Of a stretch of 64,000 bases of DNA, positions 9,679 through 21,200 are shown piece by piece (positions within the stretch are counted from its first letter, which is position 1; each line of letters starts with the position of its first letter). The DNA is taken from assembly GCF_030864355.1 (NCBI RefSeq), contig NC_083395.1, positions 1 to 64,000 on the forward strand, written 5' to 3'. The position numbers and the translations under genes were made by a program. Below the pieces are notes generated by a model, which was not told the DNA's origin, made no database searches, and saw only the letters and a list, made by a program, of their open reading frames with translations. The DNA comes from Cutaneotrichosporon cavernicola. Taxonomy: Eukaryota; Basidiomycota; Tremellomycetes; Trichosporonales; Trichosporonaceae.

Positions 9679-11106
9679 ATGCGACGCCGCGCTTTCATCC
9701 TCACCTTTGTGGCAGCGCTCGCCGTGGCCAAGTGCTCCAACACGATCGAGCCTAGCTACGATCATCCCGTTCCAGCTAAGGGCTGGTCCTGGCGCCTTGT
9801 CGCGAACGGCCTTACCAAGCCCCGCAGTATCACGTTCGACAGTGCCGGGGCTCTGCTCGTCCTCGATGAGGGTGCGGGGATCAACCGCCTCGTCCTGCAG
9901 GACGACGGTGGAACGTGCCTGAGCGTCAAGGAGAAGACGGTCGTGGTTGCTAACAGCACGGTAAGTGACACCCGTTCCCATTGTGCTCATGGAAGCTCGG
10001 CCACGGCCTCGCGCTCGGCGGCAACGGAGTCCTGTATGCGTCGACACGTAACGAGGTGTTGTCCTGGGCGTACGATGCAGGTGCGGGGACCGTGGACGCC
10101 AATTCGAAGCGCACGCTCGTGACCAACATGACCAACGCGGGGCATACCTCGCGCACGCTCCTGTTATCCCAGGCGTCGCCTGGCTGGCTCATCGTGTCGC
10201 GCGGTAGCGAGGGTAACGATGACCCTCTTGCCGAAGTCGAAGCGAGTGGCCACAGTCAGATCCGCGCCTTTGACGTTGGGGCGCAGCGTGAAACGCCGTA
10301 CAACTACCCTTCAGACGGGAAGCAGCTCGGCTGGGGTCTGCGCAACAGCGTTGGTGTCGCCGAGCATCCTGCAACTGGCGGGGTGTGGAGTGTCGAGAAC
10401 AGCGTCGACGACCTCACGCGCTCCGGCATCGACATTCACGCCGATAACCCTGGCGAGGAACTCAACTACCACGGCACGCTTGCCAACATTGAAGGAGGAA
10501 ACTACGGGTACCCAGTGTGCTATGCACTGTGGTCGACCGACGCGCCTTTCCCCGGGCTAGGTGACATGAAGACTGGCAGCCAGTTTGCTCCAGACCGCAA
10601 TGGCAACCAGTTGGCACCCAACGACACGATATGCAACACCGCATACAAAGCGCCCGCGCTCACGTTCCAGGCCCACACTGCTCCGCTGGATATTGAGTTT
10701 GACAAGGATGGCGGGAACGCTTACGTGTCGTTCCACGGTAGCTGTGAGTTGCAGCGCACTCAAGAGCGGAGCACAGCTGACGCCAGGGAACCGGCCAGAC
10801 AAGGTCGGATACAGCGTCAACGTCATCTCCTGGGACCCTGCGTCCGGTCAACCGCGCGCGTCTTCAGACTCCAAGGATGCGGCTGTGCCAGTGCTCAGCA
10901 ACAAGGACCTGTCCAAGTGCCCAAAGGGATGCTTCCGCCCCGTTGGTCTGGCTTGGGGAAGTCAGGAGCGGCTTTTTGTTGCCAGCGACACGACGGGAGA
11001 GATCTACGTGGTCGTCAATGACGGTGGAAAGGACAGCAGTGCCAAGTCCCTGACCCCATCTGTAGCTCTGTTCACAGCTGCCGCGATCCTTGGATACTTA
11101 TTGTAG
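9679..11106 (+). CDS. GPI-anchored sorbosone/glucose dehydrogenase-like protein
   Basis: Three exons (9679-9960, 9996-10743, 10787-11106; introns of 35 and 43 bp) encode 449 aa. A signal peptide (MRRRAFILTFVAALAVAKC) precedes a six-bladed propeller of the soluble PQQ glucose/L-sorbosone dehydrogenase family. The HGSWNR motif, rebuilt exactly across intron 2, and the GGNYGYP-type blade motif are characteristic. Bacterial relatives oxidise sugars or aldoses with PQQ; several basidiomycete relatives lack a proven cofactor. The C-terminal hydrophobic stretch (SVALFTAAAILGYLL) suggests a GPI signal and hence a cell-wall or plasma-membrane location. Paired Cys residues near the end (CPKGC) may form a disulfide. 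Confidence 0.85.
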
Positions 11107-11192
11107 ACTTGGGTAGGCGGGAAACTGTGCAGACGGACAGTTGAAACCGTTCACGACTTGATGATATAATGCATTCTTGTATGATTTTGATG

Positions 11193-11759
11193 CTATCGCA
11201 GCTCGCCGCGCGCCATGCGCGCCTGGCGGGCTACCTTGTTCTGGTGGTGCGCGTATTGGCTCGAGCTGATGCCGCTGCCGTAGAATGTGAACCCGATGCG
11301 CTCCGCGACCGCAATGCTGGCCGTGTTCGACGCGAGACACTCCCACTGGAGCGTGTCAAAGCCCCGATCAAAACCCCATTGCGCGACAAGACGGGCGGCG
11401 CATGTCGCGATGCCCTTGGACCTATGGGCTGGGAGAAGGTAGATGCCGCCGACGTCGGCCTCGAGCAACCCAGTGGGCGGAGTTGCGGTCGCGCCAGGCA
11501 ATGCTGCAAAGCTCATCTTGACCATGCCCATGAGTGGCGCGTCATCCACCTCCCTAATGGCCCAAAAGTACCCGCCGTCACCAGCTTGGGCTGCGCGTAT
11601 GTAGGCCTCGGCGTCAGCACGCGTATACGGCTGCGGGACGTTGAGCGACGAGACCGCCTCAGCCTCGGTGCACGCTTCGACGAGAGCGGGAATGTCGGAG
11701 GGAGTGGGAGGAGTCAACACAAAGCCATTGCCTGTGAGTCGAGGGGCTGGCCCGTGCAT
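11193..11759 (-). CDS. GNAT-family N-acetyltransferase
   Basis: Single exon, 188 aa. It matches the RimJ/RimL-like Acetyltransf_3 layout: an N-terminal TPPTPSDIPALVEA segment, a central FWAIRE strand, the acetyl-CoA loop HRSKGIA (R-x-x-G-x-A), then a region of the LQWECLASNTASIAVAERIGF type that is typical of the fold's end. Such enzymes acetylate small amines or protein N-termini; the substrate is not predictable. It is convergent with the upstream plus-strand dehydrogenase, whose stop lies only 86 bp away, so the 3' ends may overlap. Confidence 0.88.
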   Translation of the reverse strand: MHGPAPRLTGNGFVLTPPTPSDIPALVEACTEAEAVSSLNVPQPYTRADAEAYIRAAQAGDGGYFWAIREVDDAPLMGMVKMSFAALPGATATPPTGLLEADVGGIYLLPAHRSKGIATCAARLVAQWGFDRGFDTLQWECLASNTASIAVAERIGFTFYGSGISSSQYAHHQNKVARQARMARGELR

Positions 11760-12516
11760 GTTGAGTATGATGTGGATTCAAGATTCCGTTGCTGATCGAA
11801 ACGAGGCGGCTGCGGCTACCACAAACAGGTTTAGTAACCGGTCGTGGTCGAAGCTAATTCCTCCTATTGCCGTATTCAAATTGCTATTAGCAATGTCCAC
11901 TTGTTCATCTGGTCGATTGCCTGCGTGATCAGGGCACCCTGGATAAGGTCCCCCAGTAATCAACCCACCCAGGAGTCGCCACGGTAATCCACCCAGTAGG
12001 GGACGCCCTTGGGTCGCGCCAAGCTGCACCACCCACTGGGCGACGGCGTAGGGCAAATCGATGGTCTCTTGATCTGCCTTCCGTGACGGCAAGAGTCTCT
12101 TGGTAGTCGTGGCAAGATGACCGCTCGTGACACCATTAAAACCCGTTGCAGTTGGTTCAAACTGGGTGGAGTGCGGTGTCGAGTCACCATGGCGGTCCAA
12201 AATCACCGGGTTGGCCGTCGGCCATTTCTCTGTAGCGAGTCTCGGCCTCTGATTGCTGATCAAGCCAGGCTGTGCCGGTTTCAAGCCGAGTTTGTGCCGG
12301 CTGTGCCGAGATCAAGTCCATATCCAAAGCCTCGGTCATTGGCAAAGCTGTATGCTTTGCTGACAAGCTCTGACAAGAGATGTTTCACTCGTCGACAAGG
12401 TAGATGAAAAAACGTCATTAACCAGAATCATAACAAACCCATAAATACCCTCATGTCGTCATTCCGCCTTTTACTCCTTCAACCTCAACTTGTACTTTCC
12501 CACTCCTCACCTCACC
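11760..12516. other. Intergenic region
   Basis: Divergent promoter space between the GNAT gene (left, minus) and the MDR enzyme (right, plus). Weak coding-like fragments occur on the minus strand at 12184-12366 and around 11960-12060, but no complete gene could be assembled. The last 80 bp have a CT-rich leader with CATAAATACC near 12439 that could act as a TATA-like element. Confidence 0.5.
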
Positions 12517-13551
12517 ATGGCATCGACAATGCAGGCGATTGCATACACAAACTACGGCGGGCCCGAGATGACTGAAGCCATGTCGTTACCCATCCCCAAG
12601 CCTGGGGCAGGCGAGATCCTTGTGCGCGTCGCAGCCGGCGGACTCAACCCGGTCGACAAGCTCCAGCGCGTAGGGACGTTCAAGGCCTTTTTGCCATACA
12701 CTTTCCCGGCAATCGCCGGCAACGAGTTCTCGGGCGTTGTCACCCAACTCGGTGACGGTGTGACTCGCTTCGCCGTGGGGGACGCAGTGGTCTGCCGTGT
12801 GGAGAAAACGGCGATGCGAGCGTTTGCCGAGTACACGACCATGCCGGCCGACATTTGCGCCAAAGCGCCCACGTCCATTCCTCTCACAGAGGCGGCTGGG
12901 CTCCCACTCGCCGCTCTCACCTCCCAACAATGCCTCGACCTCCTTGACGTCAAGGCAGGCGACCGACTGTTGATTACGGGCGGCGCAGGCGGCGTCGGCC
13001 AGTTTGCGATCCAGCTGGCCAAGCTGCGCGGCGCACATGTTTCGACGACTGCCAGCGACGCTGGCAAGCCGTACGTCCTCAAAGCTGGAGCCGACGAGGT
13101 CATCAACTACCACACGACCAAGCTCGTCGACTTGCCTGACAAGTTTGACAAGGTCTTGGACGCGGCTGGCGGCGAAGACGCGCTTGCAAGCGACGTTGTG
13201 CCCTCTCTCAAGAGGGGCGGACGCATCGTCTCCATCGCTGGACCCCCATCGCCCGGGTGCTTTGACCAGCTCCTCTCTTGGTGGATGAGGCCAATCATCA
13301 ACCTCGTGCTCTGGGCCAAGTCGCGGACCTTCCTTAACGCAGCCGCCGCCTTAGGCGTCGAGTACCAGTTCCTCTTCATGATGCCCGACGGTGACCAGCT
13401 CGCCAAGCTCGTGTCCCTCGTCGACAACGGCAAGCTGGTCGTCAACATGGACTCGCAGTTCAAGTTGGCCGACTTTAAGCAGGCGTTTGAGCGACTCGAG
13501 TCTGGCCGGTCCAAGGGCAAGATCGTGGTCGAGTTTGCAGGGGCCCAGTAG
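12517..13551 (+). CDS. MDR-superfamily quinone/alkenal reductase-like enzyme
   Basis: Intronless, 344 aa from the ATG at 12517. An in-frame ATG at 12490 also exists, but the family N-terminus (MQAIAYTNYGGPE) lies close to the second one and its context (CACCATGG) is better. It has the GroES-like N-domain and the Rossmann motif GGAGGVGQFAIQLAK for NADPH. The zinc ligands of alcohol dehydrogenases are absent, placing it among zinc-free quinone oxidoreductases or enoyl reductases. It probably reduces quinones or reactive carbonyls in the cytosol. Lack of introns is unusual beside its neighbours but common in this family. Confidence 0.92.
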   Translation: MASTMQAIAYTNYGGPEMTEAMSLPIPKPGAGEILVRVAAGGLNPVDKLQRVGTFKAFLPYTFPAIAGNEFSGVVTQLGDGVTRFAVGDAVVCRVEKTAMRAFAEYTTMPADICAKAPTSIPLTEAAGLPLAALTSQQCLDLLDVKAGDRLLITGGAGGVGQFAIQLAKLRGAHVSTTASDAGKPYVLKAGADEVINYHTTKLVDLPDKFDKVLDAAGGEDALASDVVPSLKRGGRIVSIAGPPSPGCFDQLLSWWMRPIINLVLWAKSRTFLNAAAALGVEYQFLFMMPDGDQLAKLVSLVDNGKLVVNMDSQFKLADFKQAFERLESGRSKGKIVVEFAGAQ

Positions 13552-13685
13552 TGTAACATGGATGCTTATGTATGCGATAGTCTGCGGCAAAACCTAGGCT
13601 TGATGCAGTTACCCACCATCAAGCGCGTCACCACTCATAGTTCGATGGACCTCGGACTAAAAGGTTGACTTCTATAGTCACTTGC

Positions 13686-13776
13686 TGACGCTTGTGTGGA
13701 TTGAACACACGACCGAACGAATGTTGCTGTGATATCAAAGCTTCACTCGCTCGCTCTCCCACTGAGCTAAAGCGTC
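13686..13776 (-). tRNA. tRNA-Phe(GAA) with a 19-nt intron
   Basis: Cloverleaf read by eye: acceptor stem GACGCTT/AAGCGTC with 7 perfect pairs, D stem GCTC/GAGC, T stem GTGTG/CACAC with loop TTCAATC. The anticodon stem AGCGA/TCGTT frames GT-GAA-G, giving anticodon GAA (Phe). A 19-nt intron follows position 37, the canonical site. The spliced RNA is 72 nt including discriminator A. An oligo-T Pol III stop is at 13659-13662 on the transcribed strand. Confidence 0.9.
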
Positions 13777-14621
13777 TGAAACGGTTACGTAATGTCGTGT
13801 TTGGCGTCATCAACAATCTAGGTGCATTCGGTGTCATGACCTGGGGTTGTTGCGTGGTTCCAGCTCCTGACCCAAGCCAGAGTTGAAAGCGGTCTGGGCG
13901 TTTCAGCACAATGTTCCTTGGCGTCGAGTAGGGAGGAATGACAGAGGTGACCAGGAGTAAGGGTTGAGAAGCTTGTCCAATAAAGGTCGTCAAGTGGCAT
14001 TCAAGACCAGACTTTGAAACAAAACCTGGAATCTAAGAAACGTACAAGAAGCTGTGCGGTAAGAGGCAACGTTTAGCATCTCAACTCCAACCACTATTAT
14101 TAATCAGGATCTGAGGACCTGACAGTGCTGTGCTGAATCAGAGTCCTGTGGGCCTGTGGGGGGTTGTTGGGTGCTCCATGTACCAAGCAAGAGAAGCTAG
14201 TATTCCGCATTCCTCGGACTTTTGGCGGAATGCGGCAAATGCGGCAACTGTCACCCACCAACATGCTGTCGCTGGGCGCGCTCGGGGCGTCGGTGAATGG
14301 TTTGCAGGGGGAGAGCACCATGCTTCGTATGTCTTGGCACTGGCATTTGACGCGACCGATGACCCCTTGTTGTGATAACATGGACCCCCATGCTCATGTC
14401 CAAACTGTCAAAGTCATCGCACAGCAAGGGGATGGGGGGTTAGATTATTGTGTCGCGTCCGAACAAGGTAGCGAGAAGACGCCACATTGCTCCACATTCG
14501 GTCATTCCTTTGTACAGCAACAGGTGACAAACATAGAATAGTCTCTCACGCCGTCTTTCTCTCTTCACCATCCTCTTATAACCTTGAGTCTTTCCTTGTT
14601 ATCCCTCCTCGTCACAGCACC
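13777..14621. other. Intergenic region
   Basis: Upstream of pseudo-protease C. Only short open frames without domain content. A CT-rich leader with CCTCTTATAACC near 14570 precedes the start at 14622 and may include a TATA-like element. Confidence 0.5.
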
Positions 14622-16052
14622 ATGCTTTTCTCTACCCTCACCTTTGCTCCTGCCGTGGCAGCTGCGGTGGTCCACGTCCAGTTGACCCGCCGTGGTCTCA
14701 TCCAGCAGAGTGTCGGTGCAATCAACACCGACGTTGGCAGCGGCTACTCATTCCCGATTGGTCTTGGGTAGGTAAGGCCAAGCCGATATCCACTCCCCAA
14801 CCTCGTAGCTGCCTCTGATCACCAGAACCCCTCCCCAGAACCTTTCTGTGTTCCTCGGCATGGGATCGGGCAACGGTCTCACCATGTTCGGCTGTAACGG
14901 GTGCCAAGACACGCCGTTCTACCAGCCAAACAAGTCCAGCACATGGAACCGTACACAGAATGTCCAAGGCGCGTTCGACGTGGCCTTTGACACAACCCAA
15001 CTCCTTGGAAAATCGATCCCCAATGCTCCGTGTGGTGAGTCTGATTCTGCTCACAGCTCAGGTCTGAACACCTACTGACATTAGCGTACGGCAATTCGAC
15101 TTTTGCAACCCAGCAATATGGCTCCAACACGGGCCAGGCCGGCCAGCTCTCCTTTGGTCTTGGCCTCACTGCCAGCCCCCAAATCCAAGCCATCGTTCCC
15201 TCTATCGCTGACACATGGGACGAGCCAGTCTTTGGTGTCCATCTCGGCAGTAACGGCGGACAGCTCTCTTTTGGCGGAGTCGACAACACGCTGTATCAGG
15301 GTGACCTGGCGTACATTCCCACAATCAACAATCGCACTTGGAACTTTGCAGCCGACGGCCTGGGAATCGACGCAAGGGACATTGACACCGCATCTTACCT
15401 AACGTCCCCAGCTGCGGCCATGGCTCAGCAGGGTGCCACCCCACAGCCAGTCCCCGACGCACAGCGCCGCATCGTGATCCGCCCCGAAATGGGCGCCGAC
15501 TTTATGAAGCTCACACCTCAGCTCGCGGATCAGATGTTTGCCCCCATCGCTGGTTCCTCGCGAACCCCACCCGTGCAGTCTCAGCCCAACGAGGACCAGG
15601 TGTGTGCTAGCACTGGCATGCCGACCAACGCCGGGTACAGCTACAACGTGCCGTGCAACACGACCTCTACCATCCAGATCAAGATCAACGGCACCGACTA
15701 CGCCATTCCCCCGGCAAAATGGGTCGTACAGGCCCCTTCTAACTCGACCGGTGGCGCCCAGGCAGCCTGCAAGACCCGTGTGCTTGTTGCCGACAACGAA
15801 AATGGCTTCGGTGACGAGCTGTATGACGTGCTTCTCGGCACTGTCTTCCTTGACTCGCTCTACTCGGCTTTCCGCTACGACGCCCTCCAGCCTCAGATTG
15901 GCTTTGCCCAGCTCTCTGACAAGGCCAAGACCTCTGCGACGACTAGCGTAGCCGTCGCGCAACCAACGACCTCTTCCAAAAATAGCGCCACCCGCCACTC
16001 GGCTGGCGCAGGAGTCCTGCTCGCCGCAGCTGTCGCCGTCTTTGCCGCGTGA
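14622..16052 (+). CDS. GPI-anchored pepsin-like pseudo-protease C
   Basis: Three exons (14622-14767, 14826-15034, 15085-16052) encode 440 aa. It has a signal peptide of about 17 residues, then the A1-protease motif GTPPQ (49-53). The catalytic position seven residues later reads GMG (60-62) instead of DTG. In the C-lobe the second catalytic motif is EMG (253-255). Otherwise the fold markers are kept: SFGGVDNTLYQGDLAYIP before the lobe junction, the VPCNTTSTIQIKI segment, and LLGTVFLDSLYSAF near the end. Several N-x-S/T sites and a C-terminal stretch (HSAGAGVLLAAAVAVFAA) suggest a glycosylated GPI protein. Catalysis is unlikely; a binding or adhesive role is inference. Intron positions match those expected for pseudo-protease A, confirming common descent. 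Confidence 0.9.
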
Positions 16053-16392
16053 TCTCTTTTCCCCTTGCCTGTTCGGACACCTTTGCCGCACTGTGAACCA
16101 TACCCTATGATTTGAAAGAAATAATGGATGCCACTCAACCCTTCATCCAGGTCCAGAATCTCTCAATCTCGCCAGCCCGGCATCGATTCCAATCCAGACT
16201 TCTTCCGTAGCCAGCCATTGCATACAACATCGTCGTGGCTGGGCTCTGAGCCCTCGTCACAGTTCGTATCTATTGTGGGAATGATATTCAACAAGTTTTG
16301 GCTGGTCGTGTCATCACGCGCATACCACATTTTGACCACTGTCCGGCCAGCCCCTGCCTGCACCGTTGAGGAGCGGATGGCGACTCTGTCGC
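16053..16392. other. Convergent 3' intergenic region
   Basis: Between the stop codons of two convergent genes. It contains AAGAAATAATGG near 16115 that may act in polyadenylation. No gene seen. Confidence 0.5.
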
Positions 16393-18624
16393 CTACTCGA
16401 ACCCTGACCACACTACTGCCTTGTTGACAAGCTCGCCGTTGGGTAGATCCGGTGATGACCCGTTAGAGCGCTCGACAGCGTCCTCGACGGCAAACGCGAT
16501 CTTGTCGAGCGCGCGGATTTCGCGGTCAGGCAGGCCGGCGAGACGAAGGATCGCCAGTGCCTGCGAGTGACCGCCGCTGTGCTCGGAGCGAACACGGTCA
16601 AGAGCAGAGACAATGGGCGAGACGGTGGGCGAGGGCTAGGTTCAGCTCTGGTGCGATGGCCATACTTACAGTGATTAGTTCGCCGAGGAAGGTACGGATC
16701 ACGCTGGCAAGGTTGATGCGCACATCCTGCCTCTTGGCCCAAGTGTCGATGATGTTGAGCGACTCTTGGACCCGCTGATCTGATGTAAGCCCCAGGTCAC
16801 AGGCCCAAACTCACATGCCAGGCGGTGACCCGCAGAGTAGCCATCATTACGCAGCTTGAGAAGGTGGTGCAGCACTGCGATGTAGACTTCGGCGAGGTAA
16901 GCCAGGGCAATGGCACGCCAAAGAGTGAGCGTAAGACCAGCACGGACGCAGGTCGAGCGCGTACGCTCGAGGACATCGATGATCTTGGGTTCCGTAGCGA
17001 AGACCTCCTGTGCGAGCTTGGACGAATGGCGCTGCACTGTTGTCATGAGATGGCGGTTTAGGACGTCACGAAGGACGTTGACGTTGGACCGCACACGGGT
17101 GTGGGCTGACACCGCCGTTCCACGAGCCTCCGCGAACTTGCCAGAGAAGTTCGACAGAGGCGTTGCAGTGGCCGGTGCCGTGAGCTCGGCCAGCATCGCA
17201 CTCTGGAGGAACCCCTCGATCATACCGGCGGTAGAAAGCGCTTCGTCGAGGCGTAGCGCCGAGAGGCGGCTGCCAGTGGCGTCGTTTCCGACCGCCGAGA
17301 GGAAAGCACCAGCGAGAAGGAGCATGGGGGTTGCCATCCGTCTCTCACCTAGACGCGTGTGGATGAGGCCAAAGAGGCGACCAGTCGCCACTCCTGCAGA
17401 GAATGTCTCCGGGCTCGCAAGGGATTGCGCGAGCGGCGGTAAGAACGACGCCCACTGTATTCTGGGGCGCGCACGAGATAACACGCCGTTCGTGCCGTGG
17501 CCCGTTTCCGAGTCGCCTTCGAAATCGTCTTGATGGACGCTCGTGTCAACAACTAAACTCGCCTTATGCTTGAGTTCGTGGCGGGTTCCGGCTTCGAGCG
17601 ACAGTGCGCGAGAGTTGACTCTACCTGTGCCACGACGGTCACCGTCAGGTAAGAAATCCTTGTCTCCAGGCTTGAAGGAGTCTCGACTCTTGTCTAACAC
17701 CTTCTCGGTGGTGTCAAAGCTGATCCTTCTAAGACCGTTGCGAGATTGGCTACGCGCCTGTGAGCCGTCCTTTAACGCCGATGGCATGGAGGAAGGTGGA
17801 GCTGGCATGCTAGAGCGCCGAATAGTGATACCGCTGCGAGACACGGGTGGGTTGCTCGTCGTCTTGTGCGTGGCTTGGGGGTGGCTGCTAATCTTAGAGT
17901 TGGCGTTGAGGTTGAGGAACGCAGCAAGTCGGGCGTTTTCCGCTGGGCCCGCCGGCTGGCTCGCAGCCGGCGTCGGCGCCAAGGCCTGAGCTGGGGAGGC
18001 AGACTTTGGAGGAGCAGACGCAGAAGGGGAAGACGCAGGAGGATCAGACACGGCAGTGACAGACTCGTTTCTTGAGATTGTTTTGGTGAGCTCTGTAACA
18101 GAAGCTGATGTCGCGGGAGTGTCCGGGTCAGCTTTGGACTTGGAGGCAGGTGACGAAGCCTTGCTCGATGGTGTTGCTGGCTCCCACTTCCTCGCATTGG
18201 TCGCCTTCTCTGGGGACGATACAGGCGTGCGGAACGGTGCCGGTAGCATTGGGTCACCCAGAGCAGGTGGGAGACCCATCAAGCTTCGGATCATGCGGAG
18301 GATATCCTGACATCAGCATGAGTCAAGGGAAGAAGAGTGATTGTGGCAGCAAGCCTGCCTATGCGCAGAGCTCTATTTGGCACCGTGATGACTCACGATG
18401 GCGGGGATACCGTTGTCCTGCATGAGCAGCAGGCTCTCAACCGCCGTAGCAGGACAGGGACGCTCGGAGTGGGTGAGCGCAAAGGTGCAGCGAACAGGGG
18501 CCTCAGCTGCGGCGCCGGGGCCAGATGAGCAGGAAGAGACAGAGGCGAGGTGACCCTCATCCGAGTGATCAGTCGGCTCTGGGGTCTCGTCCGGTGTTGG
18601 CGGAGCCTGGGTTTTGGTCGCCAT
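16393..18624 (-). CDS. Unrecognised 690-aa protein, low-complexity N-half, helical C-half
   Basis: Four exons (18624-18397, 18306-16815, 16779-16670, 16635-16393) give 690 aa with closed frame. I do not recognise the family. After a short conserved-looking start (RCTFALTHSERPCPATAVESL), residues around 90-330 are rich in Ser, Pro and Ala with basic patches and are probably disordered. The second half (from about nt 17500) is helical and hydrophobic-patterned, ending in LDKIAFAVEDAVERSN, and may form an armadillo/HEAT-like or scaffold domain. No signal peptide or membrane segment is clear, so a cytosolic or nuclear location is likely. A separate open frame (18982-18691) lies just upstream on the same strand and, even with a good 42-bp intron, does not join in frame; it may be a regulatory upstream ORF. 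Confidence 0.75.
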
Positions 18625-21200
18625 TGCGGCGTGTAATGAAGTGCTCTACTGTCAGCAGTTGATCAAAAGTTTGGGAGCGAGCGCACGTACCTCTGAATAG
18701 TTGCTGCCGCGACACGAGAGATGCCCGCCCGGGCTCGAGGCTCGTGAAGCGGGGCGCGAGCCATTTCCACCTGCGCGGCTCATGGGTCGAGAGGTGCGTG
18801 ATGCTGGGCGCGAATGAGCCGAGAGTGGACGGGGGGGCGAGGATGGCGGGGATGGGGTTTGCTGGCTGTGATTCTGAGGTGAGCAAGAAGCTGGGGTGGG
18901 AGATGCGTACGTTGGCTGAAACGGCTGGCAATGGGTGTTGGGCGCTAAAGGGTGGGGTCATTTGGGCCACGGGGTTGGTCATGATGGGATGTGTTGATGT
19001 TGATGGGAAAGCAAGAATAGGTCAGGGATGTGGTGAGAAGGAGAGGGGTTTGTCAAGATGCTAAGATGTAGACAAAGCGGAGAGAGAAGGAGAAGAGATG
19101 GGCCAAGAGCTAGAAGAGCTAGAACGACTAGAATGAGTGAGACTTTTCTTCTTTAAGAGGGTGGTAGCTGTGGTAGGTTGATGATTGTAAAGGTAGAGAA
19201 GGTAAGAAAATGAATCTAAGAGTGTATAATGTAGATGAGTTTGATGAGATGTGATGGGATCTGTGCGAGACTGTGCGCATCACTATTTAGGATATTAGGG
19301 CTCTTAAAGGGGGGAAGGGGGGAAGGTAGTTTCAAGGTCCAAGCATATCAAGTAGAGGGTTATAATCTTTAGATGATGAACAAGAGGGGAAATCGAGATC
19401 TGTTGATCCAAAAGGTCAAAGCAAATCGCTCTGAACTTGAGTCACGGTAAACCCAACAACCCGAGTAACGGTCAGTCTTCCCTCGTCTCTCGCCCCGTCC
19501 CCCCCGACTCCTATCAACTCCTTCTCCTCGTCCCCACCTGGGCCAAACGTAGTTGAGGATTGTAGATGTAACGCCGTGTCCCAAGTTGGATGTAAAAAAA
19601 GGATGATGGAAGAGGAAGGTTGGCTGTTGGCGGTTGCCGCTGACGTCGGTTTTGTTTCCATGATATGATAGCGATAAGCTTTTGATTTCAAAGCCAAAGG
19701 CATACTTAAGAGCCAAGAGGAGCATCTAGTACAAAGGCACTAAACTGGTCATACGCATAGACCAGACAGACGTCGCAAGGGCATCAAGGGTAAAGATGAC
19801 AGCATATGACAGAGCAGAGTATCCGAGACCCTGGGGCCTGGGGGAGCGTGACAGTTTGACAAAGCCTCCGGTCTCTAGGTCTCAAAAGCCTCGGTCAATC
19901 AATCTGCATCTTGCATCTTGCACCTCATCAATCAACAAATCGTCATCAGCTTCATCAGGCCCATTGAACAAGTTGGACATGTGGATGACATGGTTGGGAG
20001 GCAATGCACAAGGCACTATTCTTACCAACGGTTGTAGACTAGGGAGTCTGGCCTTGGCTGTTGCGAGGTCATTTCGGGCCTGTCCGCTGTCCGATCTCTG
20101 ACAATGCAATGCTAAATTGGATTATCCTACAATTCCTACAACAAAGGTATCAAAGGTATCAAAGGTATCAAAAGGCTGGATCATCATAATGATGGCCAGC
20201 AGGGTCAGGGTATAGACTCTCTCATTGAGATGCTTGTTGAAGCAATCTCGTTTCTCGTTTCCAAGCAAAGCTTATCTGAATCTCTGAAAGATGGCTATCA
20301 ATATATCAATAATGTTACTAATCAACCAACTACAACCGACCAGCCACTGTACGCTCGTACATTTCCGCATCCAAGTTCCTTGGACCCCATGATGCCTTGT
20401 GGACCTCTTGTGACGAGTGTTGTGGCTGGTTTGACAGATTGAGTTGGATTACTAATCGTCCTCTTTTCATTTGCGTCATCGCCAAGGTACATTAATCAAC
20501 GTTGGCCTTAATTGATGGACCTGCTAGTCCTTTATGACGACAAGCTAGGCACATGATCATAGAACTGACAGGCCAAGTGTCCATGTATCATGGGTTGCCG
20601 TATAAGGATTGAATATGGTTACAACCATGATACCACGAGCTCACGATATCATAATACATGTAGCTTGTAGCTCATGCAGTTCAGAAAATGAACGACGAGG
20701 GGATAATAGGGGTCCGTCACGTTTGAGTTCCCATCTCAACTTGTTAGTTGTTCTTGGCGCCTTGGCAACTTGGCACCTCGGTCGGGAATGATCCCTAGGT
20801 AATACCACGGCTCATGCGACAAAGGTCATGTTGCTTCTGCCTGGGCGTCAAGTATGCAAGCAAGGCCTGTAGCTGGTAATGAGGCATGGTGCAACCGTGC
20901 ATCGTTGTTGACAGTTGGCCGATGCGAACACGATGCGAACATGATGCGAAAAGAAAGATACAAGTTCCGAGATTGACGGGACACACAAAACACTCGTGCG
21001 CGTTAATAGACGCAAGTGGTCAGTTTGGGCTTGAGCAAAGCATAGCGTGCGCGTGCGCGTAACAGGCATTGAACCCAGAACACGGGGTCTGATAAGAAAC
21101 TCTGCATACGCAGCGTCCGAGGTGTATATAGCTTGAGACTTTATGCTGCCAAATTATAAGCGCGTGGGTCCGTGGCGTCGTCACGTCGAGGGTGTGGCGC
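18625..21200. other. Long gene-poor interval
   Basis: About 2.6 kb, more AT-rich than the flanks. The first 400 bp hold the purine-rich 5' region of the minus-strand gene at 16393-18624 and an upstream ORF. The rest has only scattered short frames, with no domain, tRNA or repeat family recognised except a small tandem repeat (20143-20169). It could contain long regulatory sequence or a non-coding RNA, but nothing in the sequence shows this. Confidence 0.5.
20143..20169. repeat. 9-bp tandem repeat, three copies
   Basis: AAAGGTATC three times in a row, followed by a partial copy (AAAAGG). Too short to suggest function. Confidence 0.9.

Noticed and set aside
11778..12366. Coding-like fragments on the minus strand
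   Set aside because: Short stretches look translated, but no arrangement of exons gives a start, consistent phases and a stop. Left as intergenic.
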